NCBI RefSeq assembly: GCF_000299935.1
Contig: NZ_AMRL01000006.1
Coordinates: forward strand, 62,001-126,000
Direction of reading: 5' to 3'
DNA: 64,000 nt
DNA from: Oceanibaculum indicum P24
GTDB lineage: Bacteria > Pseudomonadota > Alphaproteobacteria > Oceanibaculales > Oceanibaculaceae
The stretch's first letter is position 1; each line of letters starts with the position of its first letter. Of this stretch, positions 33,065 through 41,953 are shown piece by piece. The translations under genes were made by a program, and so were the position numbers. The notes under the pieces were generated by a model. It had not been told where the DNA came from. It searched no databases and worked only from the letters and a program-made list of their open reading frames with translations.

Positions 33065-33229
33065 TCGCCCGATAACGACTCGCAGGCTATCAACTTCAAA
33101 GCGATCCTTGCCCACGTTTGATACGCAGGGTTGTGCCCCTGTGTCGATTGCTGCAAAGTAGCCCTACGATTGTGTGCAACTCTGGGCCGCGCCTAAAAAG
33201 GGGCGTTTGGCCGCGATGGGGTCGGGGCG

Positions 33230-33718
33230 ATGCGCAAGGGGCGACGACACGGGGACGGGTCGGCGGACGGCACGGCAGACGGTGCGGGACAAGACCGTCG
33301 GAAGCGGAAGACAGGGCTGAGTTTCGGCGGGGAAGGCAGCCTGCGCAATGGCGCACGGGTGCGCCGCAATGTCCGGGTCGCCGCCCGCCGGACCAGCGTC
33401 AGCCTTGAGGTTGCGATCTGGGATGCGCTGGCGGATATCTGCGCACGCGAGGAAATGGCAATCGATGCGGTCTGCGATGCGGTGGAGTCGCGGCGCAACA
33501 GCGACAGCCTTGCCTCGTCCCTGCGGACGTTTTCCCTGCTGTATTTCCGGCTTTCAACCAGCCGGTGGGAAAAGGCGGCGGCCAGACCGGGCAATGGATC
33601 GGTCTCCGACGGGCCGCAGCACGGATTTCCGACGATCTTCGAGGAAGCGCTGAGCCGGTTCGAGTCAGCTCGCGCCGTCCAGGGCGATCACGGGGATGAT
33701 CAGTCGCCGGCACCCTGA
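33230..33718 (+). CDS. Ribbon-helix-helix domain protein (PF13467-like), copy B
   Basis: A 162-residue relative of the protein at 22297. A charged Gly/Arg/Asp-rich N terminus of about 45 residues is followed by the core RRNVRVAARRTSVSLEVAIW, DALADICAREEMAIDAVCDA and SSLRTFSLLYFRLS, which aligns with SLTSAVRVFALAYFRS in copy A. This suggests DNA binding; the targets are unknown. The last 19 bases overlap the convergent DUF6356 gene. The start is uncertain because several codons near 33230 are usable; the stretch 33065-33229 between this gene and the CNNM gene holds nothing I can identify. Confidence 0.78.
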   Translation: MRKGRRHGDGSADGTADGAGQDRRKRKTGLSFGGEGSLRNGARVRRNVRVAARRTSVSLEVAIWDALADICAREEMAIDAVCDAVESRRNSDSLASSLRTFSLLYFRLSTSRWEKAAARPGNGSVSDGPQHGFPTIFEEALSRFESARAVQGDHGDDQSPAP

Positions 33719-33957
33719 TGGGCAGCCGATACCTGCTGGCGGTCCAGCTTGCTGCGGTTGGTGACCATGCGGCCATGCAGTTCGGTGATCGCCATCGAGC
33801 CTGTCTTCACGCACAGGAACGGGAACACCCCGTGGATGAAACAGGCCAGCCCGGCGACGAGCATGCGCCCGGAGAAGGAGAAGGCCATCCCCATATGCTC
33901 GAAATAGCTCTCGCCGACCGATTTCGGATGTTCGGTAAAGAGGGTGCGCAGGGACAT
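33700..33957 (-). CDS. DUF6356 family small membrane protein
   Basis: An 85-residue protein matching the DUF6356 family as I know it: LFTEHPKSVGESYFEHMGMA then a membrane segment LVAGLACFIHGVFPFLCV and GSMAITELHGRMVTNR. The function is unknown; the family is small, conserved and predicted to be in the inner membrane. Start ATG at 33957 after GGAGGCC. It diverges from the Lrp-type regulator across about 115 AT-rich bases, and its 3' end overlaps the RHH gene copy B. Confidence 0.85.
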   Translation of the reverse strand: MSLRTLFTEHPKSVGESYFEHMGMAFSFSGRMLVAGLACFIHGVFPFLCVKTGSMAITELHGRMVTNRSKLDRQQVSAAHQGAGD

Positions 33958-34051
33958 GAAGGCCTCCTAGAAGCTTGTTTCTGATAGGATATCCCAGCGC
34001 TCGCAAAAGAATTTGCGAATTTCCGTCAGATTTTGGCTGATTGTGGAAAAT

Positions 34052-34081
34052 TTTTCTTCATAATTCTCCATATGAAGAAAA
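34052..34081. promoter_or_regulatory. Perfect 11-bp-arm inverted repeat over the lrp start codon
   Basis: TTTTCTTCATA (34052-34062) and TATGAAGAAAA (34071-34081) are perfect reverse complements with an eight-base spacer. The right arm contains the start ATG (34072). It could be the operator of an autoregulated Lrp-type gene or an mRNA hairpin that hides the start codon; both are inferences. The surrounding DNA is AT-rich compared with the window. Confidence 0.6.
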
Positions 34082-34551
34082 CTGTACCCCTGGATGATCT
34101 GGACCGGCGAATTCTTGCTGTGCTGCAGGAAGATGCCTCGCTGTCTCTGGCGGAAATCGCACGCGAGGTCGGGCTGTCGCCCTCGCCCTGCTGGCGGCGT
34201 ATCCAGCGGCTGGAGGAGGCGGGCGTGATCCGTGGCCGGGTGGCGCTGCTCGACCCGGAGAAGCTGAATGTCGGAGTGACGGTGTTCGTTGCGGTGCGCA
34301 CCAGCCGGCACGATGCGGAATGGCTGGAGAGTTTCTCGCGGGCCGTGCGCGACTTCCCGGAAGTGGTGGAGTTCTACCGGATGAGCGGCGAGATCGACTA
34401 TCTGCTGCGTGTGCTGGTGCCCGATATCGCGGCCTATGACGCCTTCTACAAGCGGTTGATCCAGCGCGCGCAGATCACCGATGTCAGCTCCAGCTTCGCC
34501 ATGGAGGTCATCAAATACACCACTGCCGTCCCGCTCGATTACGCGGAGTAG
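34072..34551 (+). CDS. Lrp/AsnC family transcriptional regulator
   Basis: A 159-residue protein. Residues 1-60 form a winged helix (LDDLDRRILAVLQED; SLAEIAREVGLSPSPCWRR), and the rest is the RAM/ligand-binding domain (VAVRTSRHDAEWLESFS; GEIDYLLRVLVPD). Such regulators respond to amino acids or related small molecules. The ATG at 34072 gives the normal N terminus; an upstream in-frame ATG at 34033 would add an unusual hydrophobic extension. It is adjacent to, and convergent with, the GNAT-RidA-RidA-cupin group, and divergent from DUF6356. Confidence 0.92.
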   Translation: MKKTVPLDDLDRRILAVLQEDASLSLAEIAREVGLSPSPCWRRIQRLEEAGVIRGRVALLDPEKLNVGVTVFVAVRTSRHDAEWLESFSRAVRDFPEVVEFYRMSGEIDYLLRVLVPDIAAYDAFYKRLIQRAQITDVSSSFAMEVIKYTTAVPLDYAE

Positions 34552-34558
34552 GCTGCCT

Positions 34559-34891
34559 TCAATCGACGATGAAGATCTTCGCCCCGGTGCGGGTCGAGGA
34601 ACGGTGCGGGGAGTCGCCGAAGTCGGAGACCTGATAGCCCATGCCCGGCGTCAGCACATTCTTGCGGCCATCCTTCAGCTCGCTTTCCAGCTCGCCCTCC
34701 AGCACCAGCAGGATATGGCCGCGGTCGCACCAATGGTCGGCCAGATAGCCCGGCGAATACTCCACCATGCGGATGCGGATGTCGCCGACCTCCAGCGTGC
34801 GCCATAGCGCCTCGCCAGTCTCGCCGGGATGGCGGGTGGCCGGCACCTTGGACCAGTCGGTCGCCGTGAAAGGCAGGGCGGGGATTTTCAT
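34559..34891 (-). CDS. DHCW-motif cupin-fold protein
   Basis: A 110-residue single-domain cupin. It has the motif region YLADHWCDRGHILLVLEGEL (residues 49-68), the distinctive DHWC cluster of the DHCW-motif cupins, then TPGMGYQVSDFGDSPHRSS and TGAKIFIVD. It probably binds a metal; no reaction is known. It is the last gene of a minus-strand run of GNAT, RidA, RidA and cupin genes, with 12 bases between its start and the RidA stop. Confidence 0.87.
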   Translation of the reverse strand: MKIPALPFTATDWSKVPATRHPGETGEALWRTLEVGDIRIRMVEYSPGYLADHWCDRGHILLVLEGELESELKDGRKNVLTPGMGYQVSDFGDSPHRSSTRTGAKIFIVD

Positions 34892-34903
34892 CGGGTCTTC
34901 CTT

Positions 34904-35263
34904 TCAGCGTGCGGCAGTCAGCTTGATCTCGACCAATATGTCCGGGCGGGCCATGTCCGCCCGGCAGCAGGTCAGGGCCGGCGGATTCGCCGGATCGACC
35001 CAGCGGTTCCACGCCGCCACCATGCCGGGATAATCGGCCATCCGACGCAGCCAGATCGTGGCGGTCAGCAGCCGGGACTTGCCGGTCCCGGCCTCTGCCA
35101 GCAGCCCGTCCAGCGTTGCCAGCACCTGGGCGACCTGGCCCTCGATGCCGGCACTGGTGTCGGACGGCACGGTGCAGACCGAGACAAAACCGCGATGGGC
35201 GGTGCCGAGGCTGATCGACAGCTGCTCCGTCGCGATGATGCCGAAGCGTTCGGGCAGGCTCAC
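34904..35263 (-). CDS. RidA family protein, divergent copy lacking the conserved Arg
   Basis: A 119-residue YjgF/RidA-fold protein. It aligns without gaps to the 119-residue copy just upstream (both contain a VDP-NPP segment and end RPDILVEI or FPDILVEI). At residue 97, where the upstream copy has Arg in PARAC and family imine deaminases need Arg (E. coli Arg105), it has Leu (PALTC). It also has Cys at positions 99 and 100. It is therefore unlikely to be a standard 2-iminobutanoate/imine deaminase; the new function is unknown. Its start overlaps the upstream copy's stop by four bases. Confidence 0.88.
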   Translation of the reverse strand: MSLPERFGIIATEQLSISLGTAHRGFVSVCTVPSDTSAGIEGQVAQVLATLDGLLAEAGTGKSRLLTATIWLRRMADYPGMVAAWNRWVDPANPPALTCCRADMARPDILVEIKLTAAR

Positions 35264-35619
35264 TTTACCGCCGTGACCATGATCTCGACCAGGATGTCGG
35301 GGAACGCCATCTCGGCATTCACGCAGGCACGCGCCGGCGGGTTCTTCGGATCGACCCAGGCATTCCAGACCGAATTCATCGCCTGGAAATCCTTCATGTC
35401 CTTCAGCCAGAGCTGCGCGGTCAGCAGCTTCGACTTATCGGTGCCGGCCTTGGCGAGATAGGCATCGATGGTGTTCAGGATTTCCTGCGTCTGGCCCTTC
35501 ACGTCGGCGGAACGGTCCTTGGCAGTCAGTCCGCACAGATAGACCATGTCGCCATGGATAACGGTGCGGCTCATGATCGGGCCAGGGCCGGTGGTGATGT
35601 CGATACGTTCGATGCTCAT
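35260..35619 (-). CDS. RidA family protein (imine deaminase-like), conserved copy
   Basis: A 119-residue YjgF/RidA-fold protein, probably hydrolysing reactive enamine/imine intermediates. The catalytic-type Arg97 (PARAC) and the late Glu (LVEI) are present. It begins MSIERIDITTGPGPIMSRTV with the typical MVYLCGLTA core. It forms a tandem duplicate with the next gene, with overlapping stop and start (ATGA). It lies 35 bases downstream of the GNAT gene on the same strand. Confidence 0.9.
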   Translation of the reverse strand: MSIERIDITTGPGPIMSRTVIHGDMVYLCGLTAKDRSADVKGQTQEILNTIDAYLAKAGTDKSKLLTAQLWLKDMKDFQAMNSVWNAWVDPKNPPARACVNAEMAFPDILVEIMVTAVK

Positions 35620-35654
35620 TGGAACCTCCCTTGGTTAAGCGTTCGGGAGAGAGG

Positions 35655-36161
35655 CTAATCCACGGCGCGCACCAGATACAGCGCATCCTCGCCATAGCTG
35701 GCCAGCTTCGCGGCGAGCACGGCATCGGGCTGATGGGGGGTAAAGCCCTGGCGCTGCCAGTAGCCGGCGGAATTGTTCACCGCCGTCAGGGCCAGCAGGG
35801 GGAATCCCTGTACCTTCGCCAGTCCCAGCAGCCGGGCGACCAGCGCCGCCCCCAGCCCTAGCCCGCGCGCCGTCGGCAGCAGGGCGATGTCGTGGAGATA
35901 CAGGCAATCCGGCCTCTCCGGCAGGCTGCCCAGCAGCGAATCCAGCGCCGGCGGCCGGCCAAGCAGCGCCGGATGGCTTACCGCATAGCCCAGCAGCTGC
36001 CCGTCCCGTTCCGCTACCAGACAGCCGGCGGGATAGAGCATCAGCCGCTCCGCCGCTACCGCAGGCGATTCCGGATAGAGCGGATGCACGATCTCTCCCG
36101 CCGCCTGCACGGCGGGCAGGTCGGCAGGAGTCATGAGGCGCCAGAGGTCGGTTGCGGTCAT
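35655..36161 (-). CDS. GNAT family N-acetyltransferase
   Basis: A 168-residue acetyl-CoA-dependent acyltransferase. The acetyl-CoA loop is RGLGLGAALVARLLGLA around residue 98, with the preceding beta strand YLHDIALLPTA. The C-terminal part NSAGYWQRQGFTP is typical of GNAT folds. The acceptor is unknown. It diverges from glcB across about 140 bases that hold an 8-bp-arm palindrome. It is the first gene of the minus-strand RidA-RidA-cupin run. Confidence 0.9.
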   Translation of the reverse strand: MTATDLWRLMTPADLPAVQAAGEIVHPLYPESPAVAAERLMLYPAGCLVAERDGQLLGYAVSHPALLGRPPALDSLLGSLPERPDCLYLHDIALLPTARGLGLGAALVARLLGLAKVQGFPLLALTAVNNSAGYWQRQGFTPHQPDAVLAAKLASYGEDALYLVRAVD

Positions 36162-36199
36162 GTGATCCGAATACGCGAGCCGGATGCACGGCCCAAGAA

Positions 36200-36218
36200 A
36201 AATAAATGAGATTTATTT
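36200..36218. promoter_or_regulatory. AT-rich perfect inverted repeat between GNAT and malate synthase genes
   Basis: AAATAAAT (36200-36207) and ATTTATTT (36211-36218) are perfect reverse complements with a three-base spacer in otherwise GC-rich DNA. No T-run or following poly-U suggests a terminator. It sits about 80 bases upstream of the glcB start and about 40 bases upstream of the GNAT start, so an operator is possible. Confidence 0.4.
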
Positions 36219-36299
36219 CCGCCTGCTGGGAAAACCGGCTTGTCAGCCTGTACCGTTGGCTTAGAACAACGCCATGAAACAAGCCGGATGGAGGCGGGC

Positions 36300-38477
36300 A
36301 TGATCGAGCGTGTCGAGGTCGGCGGTCTTAAGATCGCCAGGGTACTGTACGATTTCGTGAATGACGAGGTGATCCCGCAGACCGGGCGCAAGGCCGCCGA
36401 TGTCTGGGCCGGGCTGGACGCCATCGTGCACGATCTGGCGCCGAAGAACCGCGCCCTGCTGGCGAAGCGCGACGAGATGCAGGCGAAGATCGATGCCTGG
36501 CACAAGGCGCGCAAGGGCAAGCCCTTCAACCTGGCCGACTACAAGGCCTTTCTGCAGGAGATCGGCTATCTGCTGCCGGAGGGGCCGGACTTCGCCGTCT
36601 CCACCGAGAATGTCGATCCGGAGATCGCCCGGATCGCCGGCCCTCAGCTGGTGGTGCCGGTGATGAATGCCCGCTATGCGCTGAACGCGGCGAATGCGCG
36701 TTGGGGCAGCCTGTACGACGCGCTCTACGGCACCGATGCGATTTCGGAGGAGGATGGGGCGACCCGTTCCGGCGGCTATAATCCGAAGCGCGGCGAGAAG
36801 GTGATCGGCTATGCCCGTACCTTCCTGGATGACAGCTTCCCGCTGGCCTCAGGCTCCCACAAGGATGCCACCGGTTATGCGGTCGAGGGCGGCCGGCTGA
36901 CGGTCGCCATGACCGGCGGCAGCAAGACGGGTCTGAAGGACCCGGCGCAGTTCGCTGGTTATCAGGGCGAGGCCGACGCCCCGTCCGTGATCCTGCTGTC
37001 GCATAACGGGCTGCATGCGGAAATCCGCATCGATGCCAGCCACCCCATCGGCAAGACCGATCCGGCGAAGATCGCCGATGTCGTGCTGGAATCGGCCGTT
37101 ACCACGATCCAGGACTGCGAGGATTCCATCGCCGCAGTCGATGCCGAGGACAAGGTCGCCGTCTATCGCAATTGGCTGGGCCTGATGAACGGCACGCTGA
37201 CGGCGGAGCTGGAGAAGGGTGGCAAGACCGTCGTGCGTCGTCTGAACCCGGACCGCACCTACAAGACCCCGACTGGCGGCGGCCTCACCCTGCCGGGCCG
37301 CAGCCTGATGCTGGTGCGCAATGTCGGCCATCTGATGACCATCGATGCGGTGCTGGACAAGGATGGCAAGGAAGTGCCGGAAGGCATCCTCGACGGCGTG
37401 ATGACCGCGCTGATCGCCATCGTCGATCTGGAGCGCAAGGGCGGCCTCGCCAACAGCCGCGCCGGGTCCATGTACATCGTGAAGCCGAAGATGCACGGGC
37501 CGGAGGAAGTCGCCTTCGCCAACGAGCTGTTCGGCCGTGTCGAGCAGGTGCTGGGCCTGAAGCCCAACACGCTGAAGATGGGCATCATGGACGAGGAGCG
37601 CCGCACCACCGTCAATCTGAAGGAGTGCATCCGCGCCGCGAAGGACCGGGTGGTGTTCATCAATACCGGCTTCCTCGACCGCACCGGCGACGAGATGCAT
37701 ACCTCGATGGAGGCCGGCCCGATGATCCGCAAGGCCGACATGAAGGCTACATCCTGGATCAAGGCCTATGAGGACTGGAACGTCGATACCGGCCTGGCCT
37801 GCGGGCTGCGCGGCCGGGCGCAGATCGGCAAGGGCATGTGGGCCATGCCGGACATGATGGCGGAAATGCTGAAGCAGAAGATCGGCCACCCGATGGCCGG
37901 CGCCAACACCGCCTGGGTGCCCTCGCCGACGGCGGCCACCTTGCACGCCATGCACTATCACAAGGTCGATGTGGCGGCCCGGCAGGAGGCGCTGAAGAGC
38001 CGCCCGCGCGCCAGCCTGAACGACATCCTGACCATCCCGCTGGCCGACCGGCCGAACTGGTCACCCGAGGAGGTGCAGCAGGAGCTGGACAATAACGCGC
38101 AAGGCATCCTGGGTTATGTCGTGCGCTGGATCGACCAGGGTGTGGGCTGCTCCAAGGTGCCGGACATCAACAATGTCGGGCTGATGGAAGACCGCGCGAC
38201 GCTGCGCATCTCCAGCCAGCACATTGCCAACTGGCTGCATCACGGCATCGCCACCGAGGCGCAGGTGATGGAGACCATGAAGCGCATGGCCGCCGTGGTC
38301 GACAAGCAGAATGCGGGCGATCCGCTGTATCGCCCGATGGCGCCGGATTTCGACGGCAGCGTCGCCTTCGCCGCCGCCTGCGACCTGGTGTTCAAGGGCC
38401 GCGAGCAGCCAAATGGTTATACCGAGCCCGTGCTGCACCGCCGCCGCATTGAGGCCAAGGCGAAGTTCGGGAGGTAG
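36300..38477 (+). CDS. glcB: Malate synthase G
   Basis: Condenses glyoxylate and acetyl-CoA to malate, in the cytoplasm. It has 725 residues from the ATG at 36300 preceded by GGAGGCGGG; the long monomeric G form is about 720 residues. Conserved stretches: [31 protein letters not shown], and [19 protein letters not shown] with the catalytic loop, then [11 protein letters not shown]. An earlier in-frame start at 36240 is not supported. The downstream gap to rnhA holds two repeats. Confidence 0.97.
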   Translation: MIERVEVGGLKIARVLYDFVNDEVIPQTGRKAADVWAGLDAIVHDLAPKNRALLAKRDEMQAKIDAWHKARKGKPFNLADYKAFLQEIGYLLPEGPDFAVSTENVDPEIARIAGPQLVVPVMNARYALNAANARWGSLYDALYGTDAISEEDGATRSGGYNPKRGEKVIGYARTFLDDSFPLASGSHKDATGYAVEGGRLTVAMTGGSKTGLKDPAQFAGYQGEADAPSVILLSHNGLHAEIRIDASHPIGKTDPAKIADVVLESAVTTIQDCEDSIAAVDAEDKVAVYRNWLGLMNGTLTAELEKGGKTVVRRLNPDRTYKTPTGGGLTLPGRSLMLVRNVGHLMTIDAVLDKDGKEVPEGILDGVMTALIAIVDLERKGGLANSRAGSMYIVKPKMHGPEEVAFANELFGRVEQVLGLKPNTLKMGIMDEERRTTVNLKECIRAAKDRVVFINTGFLDRTGDEMHTSMEAGPMIRKADMKATSWIKAYEDWNVDTGLACGLRGRAQIGKGMWAMPDMMAEMLKQKIGHPMAGANTAWVPSPTAATLHAMHYHKVDVAARQEALKSRPRASLNDILTIPLADRPNWSPEEVQQELDNNAQGILGYVVRWIDQGVGCSKVPDINNVGLMEDRATLRISSQHIANWLHHGIATEAQVMETMKRMAAVVDKQNAGDPLYRPMAPDFDGSVAFAAACDLVFKGREQPNGYTEPVLHRRRIEAKAKFGR

Positions 38478-38511
38478 GGGTACAGGGTACAGGGTGAGGA
38501 CTTGGTGCTTG

Positions 38512-38589
38512 GCCCCCCTCACCCAGCTCCGCCTAGCTCACTTCGCTCACAAGGCTGCGCAACCCTCTCCCTCCAGGGGAGAGGGAAAG
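38512..38589. repeat. REP-like palindromic element (second type)
   Basis: A GC-rich stretch containing CTCACCCAGCTCC, CTCACTTCGCTCAC and a perfect hairpin CCCTCTCCC (38563-38571) with GGGAGAGGG (38577-38585). It resembles the cccctcaccc...ccctctccc...gagaggg repeats common in proteobacterial intergenic DNA. Only one copy is in this window. A short tandem GTACAGG precedes it near 38479. Confidence 0.6.
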
Positions 38590-38623
38590 AAATTGGAATC
38601 ACCTGCGGCGCCGTTCCTCCAGC

Positions 38624-38724
38624 CGTCATTCCCGCACTTGTTGCGGGAATCCAGGGTTCAGTCTGCTCGGGCGGGCATCCAGCAAGCGGAGGTCTGGACC
38701 CCCGGCACAAGGCCGGGGGTGACG
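38624..38724. repeat. Dispersed palindromic element, copy 3 of 4
   Basis: A 101-bp copy with CGTCA/TGACG ends, stems TTCCCGC-acttgtt-GCGGGAA and CCCCCGG-cacaagg-CCGGGGG, and the shared AGGTCTGGACCCC. It is close to copies 1 and 2. It lies in the convergent gap between glcB and rnhA. Confidence 0.88.
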
Positions 38725-38775
38725 GGTGGAGCTGAATGCGGGTGGCGTGGATGACAGGTGAGGGGAGAAAATTCC

Positions 38776-39216
38776 CTATCGTACCTGCTTGATCGCCTCG
38801 ACGGCCAGCTTGTCGGCGCGTTCATTCTCCGGGTGGCCGGCATGGCCCTTCACCCAGTGCCAGGTGACGCGGTGCGGTCCCAGCGCCGTCTCCAGCCGCT
38901 GCCAGAGATCGACATTCTTCACCGGCTTCTTGTCCGCGGTAAGCCAGCCGCGCTTCTTCCAGGACGGCAGCCATTTCAGGATGCCGTCGCGCAGATAGGT
39001 CGAATCGGTATAAAGCTCCACCGTGGAGGGCCGCGTCAGCGCCTCGAGCGCCATGATCGCCGCCGTCATCTCCATGCGGTTGTTGGTGGTCGCAGGCTCC
39101 GCGCCGGACAGTTCCTTCTCGTGCCGTCCATAGCGCAGGATAGCCCCCCAGCCGCCCGGTCCCGGATTGCCGCTGCACGCACCATCCGTGTAGATCTCGA
39201 CGATGGGCTGGCTCAT
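38776..39216 (-). CDS. rnhA: Ribonuclease HI
   Basis: Degrades the RNA of RNA-DNA hybrids. It has 146 residues and the family's acidic catalytic residues: Asp in [17 protein letters not shown], Glu in [16 protein letters not shown], Asp in [12 protein letters not shown], and late Asp in NERADKLA. His in [12 protein letters not shown] is the active-site loop. It overlaps thrB (upstream on the minus strand) by four bases, part of the conserved ispH-thrB-rnhA group. Confidence 0.96.
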   Translation of the reverse strand: MSQPIVEIYTDGACSGNPGPGGWGAILRYGRHEKELSGAEPATTNNRMEMTAAIMALEALTRPSTVELYTDSTYLRDGILKWLPSWKKRGWLTADKKPVKNVDLWQRLETALGPHRVTWHWVKGHAGHPENERADKLAVEAIKQVR

Positions 39217-40193
39217 TGCGCGGCGGCTGCGGCGGTGATGCCGTAATCGCCGGGGCCGCTCGCGCGCTGGTGGAAGCGCAGCTTGTGGGCATATTCCATC
39301 GGGTCCTTCGGCTTCACGAAGGCGCCCTCGGGGTGGTTCAGCCAGTCATAGAGGCGGGTCAGCAGGAAGCGGATCGCCGCCCCCCGGCACAGTACGGGCA
39401 GCGCCGCAATCTCGGCCTCGCTCGGCTGGCGCAGCCGCGCATAGGCGCTCAGCATGAGGCGCGCCTTGGTGATGTTGAAGCTGCCATCCGGCTCGAAGCA
39501 CCAGGCATTCAGGCAGACCGCGATGTCATAGGCCAGCGCGTCGGTGCAGGCGAAGTAGAAGTCGATGACGCCGCTCAGCTCCGCGCCCTTGAAGAACACA
39601 TTGTCGGGAAACAGGTCGGCATGGATGACGCCGCGCGGCAGGTCGCGCGGCCAGTGCGCCTCTAGGTAATCCAGCTCCCGGCGCAGCATGTCGGCGAGGC
39701 CGGGGCAGACCTCGTCGGCGCGGGCTTCCGACTTCTCGAACAGCGGCCGCCAGTCTTCCAGCGTCAGCCCGTTGCGGCGGGTCATGGTGAAATCGGCCCC
39801 GGCGGTGTGCAGCTGGCCCATCGCGATGCCGACCCCCGTGCAGTGCTGCGGCTGGATGCGGCGCGGCCACATGCCGTCCAGGAAGCTGATGATCGCCCCC
39901 GGCTTGCCGTTCAGCGTCCGCAGGGTGCGGCCCTCGCGGTCGTGCAGCGGTGTCGGACAGGCCATGCCCTTGGCCGCCAGATGCTCCATCAGCCCCAGGA
40001 AGAACGGCAGATCCTCGGGATTCACCCGCTTTTCGTAGAGGGTGAGGATGTAGCTGCCGGTGGTGGTGCGCAGCATGAAGTTGGAATTCTCAACGCCCTC
40101 GGCGATGCCGGCGAAGCTGGTCACCTCGCCAATATCGTAGCTGGCGACGAATGCCTGCAAATCCTCGTCGGAGACGGCGGTATAGACGGCCAT
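39213..40193 (-). CDS. thrB: Homoserine kinase (ThrB, APH-fold type)
   Basis: Phosphorylates homoserine for threonine synthesis. It has 326 residues of the aminoglycoside phosphotransferase-like fold, the type used by many alphaproteobacteria instead of the GHMP kinase. Features: [18 protein letters not shown] near the N terminus, the catalytic loop [13 protein letters not shown] and the metal-binding [11 protein letters not shown]. Start ATG at 40193. Coupled to rnhA, 47 bases downstream of ispH. Confidence 0.93.
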   Translation of the reverse strand: MAVYTAVSDEDLQAFVASYDIGEVTSFAGIAEGVENSNFMLRTTTGSYILTLYEKRVNPEDLPFFLGLMEHLAAKGMACPTPLHDREGRTLRTLNGKPGAIISFLDGMWPRRIQPQHCTGVGIAMGQLHTAGADFTMTRRNGLTLEDWRPLFEKSEARADEVCPGLADMLRRELDYLEAHWPRDLPRGVIHADLFPDNVFFKGAELSGVIDFYFACTDALAYDIAVCLNAWCFEPDGSFNITKARLMLSAYARLRQPSEAEIAALPVLCRGAAIRFLLTRLYDWLNHPEGAFVKPKDPMEYAHKLRFHQRASGPGDYGITAAAAAQ

Positions 40194-40240
40194 GGATCAG
40201 CGCACGGTGAAGGAGACGGGAGCGATGTGCCGGAGCCCAG

Positions 40241-41194
40241 TCATGCGCTGAGCGCCTTGGGCAGCTTGAAATGGATATCTTCCTCCGCCGTGATCACCTC
40301 CTCGACCGTCACGTCGAAGCGCTGGCGGCAGGCATCGATCAGTTCCTCGATCAGCACGTCGGGCGCGGAGGCGCCGGCGGTCACGCCCAGCCGCGTCACG
40401 CCGTCCAGGAAGGACCAGTCCATCTGGTCGGCGCGCTGCAGCAGCATGGCTTTCGGGCAGCCCGCGACGCGCGCCACCTCGACCAGCCGCTTGGAGTTGG
40501 AGGAATTCGGCGCGCCGATCACAAGGATCGCCTCACAGCGCGCGGCAATCGCCTTTACTGCCTGCTGCCGGTTGGTGGTGGCGTAGCAGATATCCTCCTG
40601 CTTCGGCGCGGCGAGCTGCGGGATGCGCTTGCGCAGCGCCGCGATGATTCCGGCGGTATCGTCCACCGACAAGGTGGTCTGCGTCACATAGGCGATCTCG
40701 CGGTCGGCCGGCAGCTCGATGGTCTCGGCCTCGGCGACGGTCTCGATCAGCCGCACCGCGCCGTCGGGTAGCTGGCCCATCGTACCGATCACTTCCGGAT
40801 GGCCGGCATGACCGATCAGCAGGATCAGCCGCCCCGCCGCGAAATGCCGCTCAGCCTCGCGGTGCACCTTGCTGACCAGCGGGCAGGTGGCGTCGAGATA
40901 GACCATCTTGCGGCGCTCCGCCTCGGCCGGCACCGATTTCGGCACGCCATGGGCGGAGAACACGACCGGCGCGTCCACCGGCACCTCGTCCAGCTCCTCG
41001 ACGAAGACCGCACCCTTCTTTTCCAGGGATTCGACGACGAACCGGTTATGCACGATCTCGTGGCGCACATAGACCGGCGCGCCGAATTTCTCCAGCGAGC
41101 GTTCGACGATCTGGATCGCGCGGTCAACCCCGGCGCAGAAGCCGCGCGGGCCGGCAAGCAGGAGGGTCAGGGGCGGTTTTGTCATCTCATTCAT
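40241..41194 (-). CDS. ispH: 4-hydroxy-3-methylbut-2-enyl diphosphate reductase
   Basis: Last enzyme of the MEP isoprenoid pathway, making IPP and DMAPP with an Fe-S cluster. It has 317 residues. The three cluster cysteines are in [20 protein letters not shown] and [12 protein letters not shown]. The EVIGTMGQ and NSSNS motifs are also typical. Start ATG at 41194; a second ATG three codons downstream is possible. First gene of ispH-thrB-rnhA. Confidence 0.97.
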   Translation of the reverse strand: MNEMTKPPLTLLLAGPRGFCAGVDRAIQIVERSLEKFGAPVYVRHEIVHNRFVVESLEKKGAVFVEELDEVPVDAPVVFSAHGVPKSVPAEAERRKMVYLDATCPLVSKVHREAERHFAAGRLILLIGHAGHPEVIGTMGQLPDGAVRLIETVAEAETIELPADREIAYVTQTTLSVDDTAGIIAALRKRIPQLAAPKQEDICYATTNRQQAVKAIAARCEAILVIGAPNSSNSKRLVEVARVAGCPKAMLLQRADQMDWSFLDGVTRLGVTAGASAPDVLIEELIDACRQRFDVTVEEVITAEEDIHFKLPKALSA

Positions 41195-41322
41195 ATGGTG
41201 CGTGACCTGGCGCCACCCTAATACAGCCGGCCCAAGGGTGAAACCGGGTTTTGCGGCGAAGCGCGGGACAGGCTATAGAGGGGCGGTCCCTTTTTCGCTC
41301 CAGCCATGGGCAGCGCCGTTAC

Positions 41323-41868
41323 ATGACCCGACCGACCAATTTCCCGCGCCTCTTCGCCATCGTCGCGCTGCCGGCCCTGCTGCTGGCCGGCTGCGGTTCG
41401 CTGTTTGGCCCGTCGGCGCCGCCGCCGGCCTGCCCGGATGCGCGTGTCGTCGCCAATCTGGACCGGGTGACGCAGTACCGCCCGGGGGAAGGGCGCGACC
41501 TAACCGATGTGCTGTTCGAGGCCCGGATCGGCGATCTGGCCGGCGAATGCGTCTATGACGACGATGCCCTGCGGGTGGCGATTACCATCCCGATCCAGAT
41601 CGCCCGCGGCCCGGCCAATCAGGAACGGGTTGTCCGCCTTGAATATTTCTCGGCCATTCAGGCGCCGGACGGCGCGGTGGTGGCAAAGCGCGTCTTCCCG
41701 GTCGAGGTGACGTTCGAGGGCAACCAGAGCCGGGCGCTCTTCACCGACGCGCTGGAGCAGCGCATTCCGCTGGCCGACCTGAAGCAGGGGCCGGCCTACC
41801 GCGTGCTGCTGGGGTTCCAGCTCAGCGAGGCGCAGGTGCAGGAAAATATGCGCCGCACCCGGCGCTGA
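41323..41868 (+). CDS. Predicted lipoprotein of unknown function
   Basis: A 181-residue exported protein. The signal peptide ends in the lipobox LLAGC, with the modified cysteine at residue 24. The mature part contains a beta-rich domain (VANLDRVTQYRPGEGRD; VLFEARIGDLAGECVYDDD; AITIPIQIARGPANQ) I do not recognise with confidence. Start ATG at 41323; the frame is open to 41251 but that part has no lipoprotein signal. It diverges from ispH and ends before a strong terminator. Confidence 0.78.
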   Translation: MTRPTNFPRLFAIVALPALLLAGCGSLFGPSAPPPACPDARVVANLDRVTQYRPGEGRDLTDVLFEARIGDLAGECVYDDDALRVAITIPIQIARGPANQERVVRLEYFSAIQAPDGAVVAKRVFPVEVTFEGNQSRALFTDALEQRIPLADLKQGPAYRVLLGFQLSEAQVQENMRRTRR

Positions 41869-41897
41869 CTTTCCCCTTCATCCCCGCGTTTCCAGAC

Positions 41898-41930
41898 GGC
41901 CCCGGCACCCCGCCGGGGCCTTTTCGTTTC
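41898..41930 (+). terminator. Rho-independent terminator after the lipoprotein gene
   Basis: A nine-base stem GGCCCCGGC (41898-41906) and GCCGGGGCC (41912-41920) closes a five-base loop and is followed by TTTTCGTTTC. Confidence 0.85.
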
Positions 41931-41953
41931 AGGGCCGCTTGATAATCAGTATC

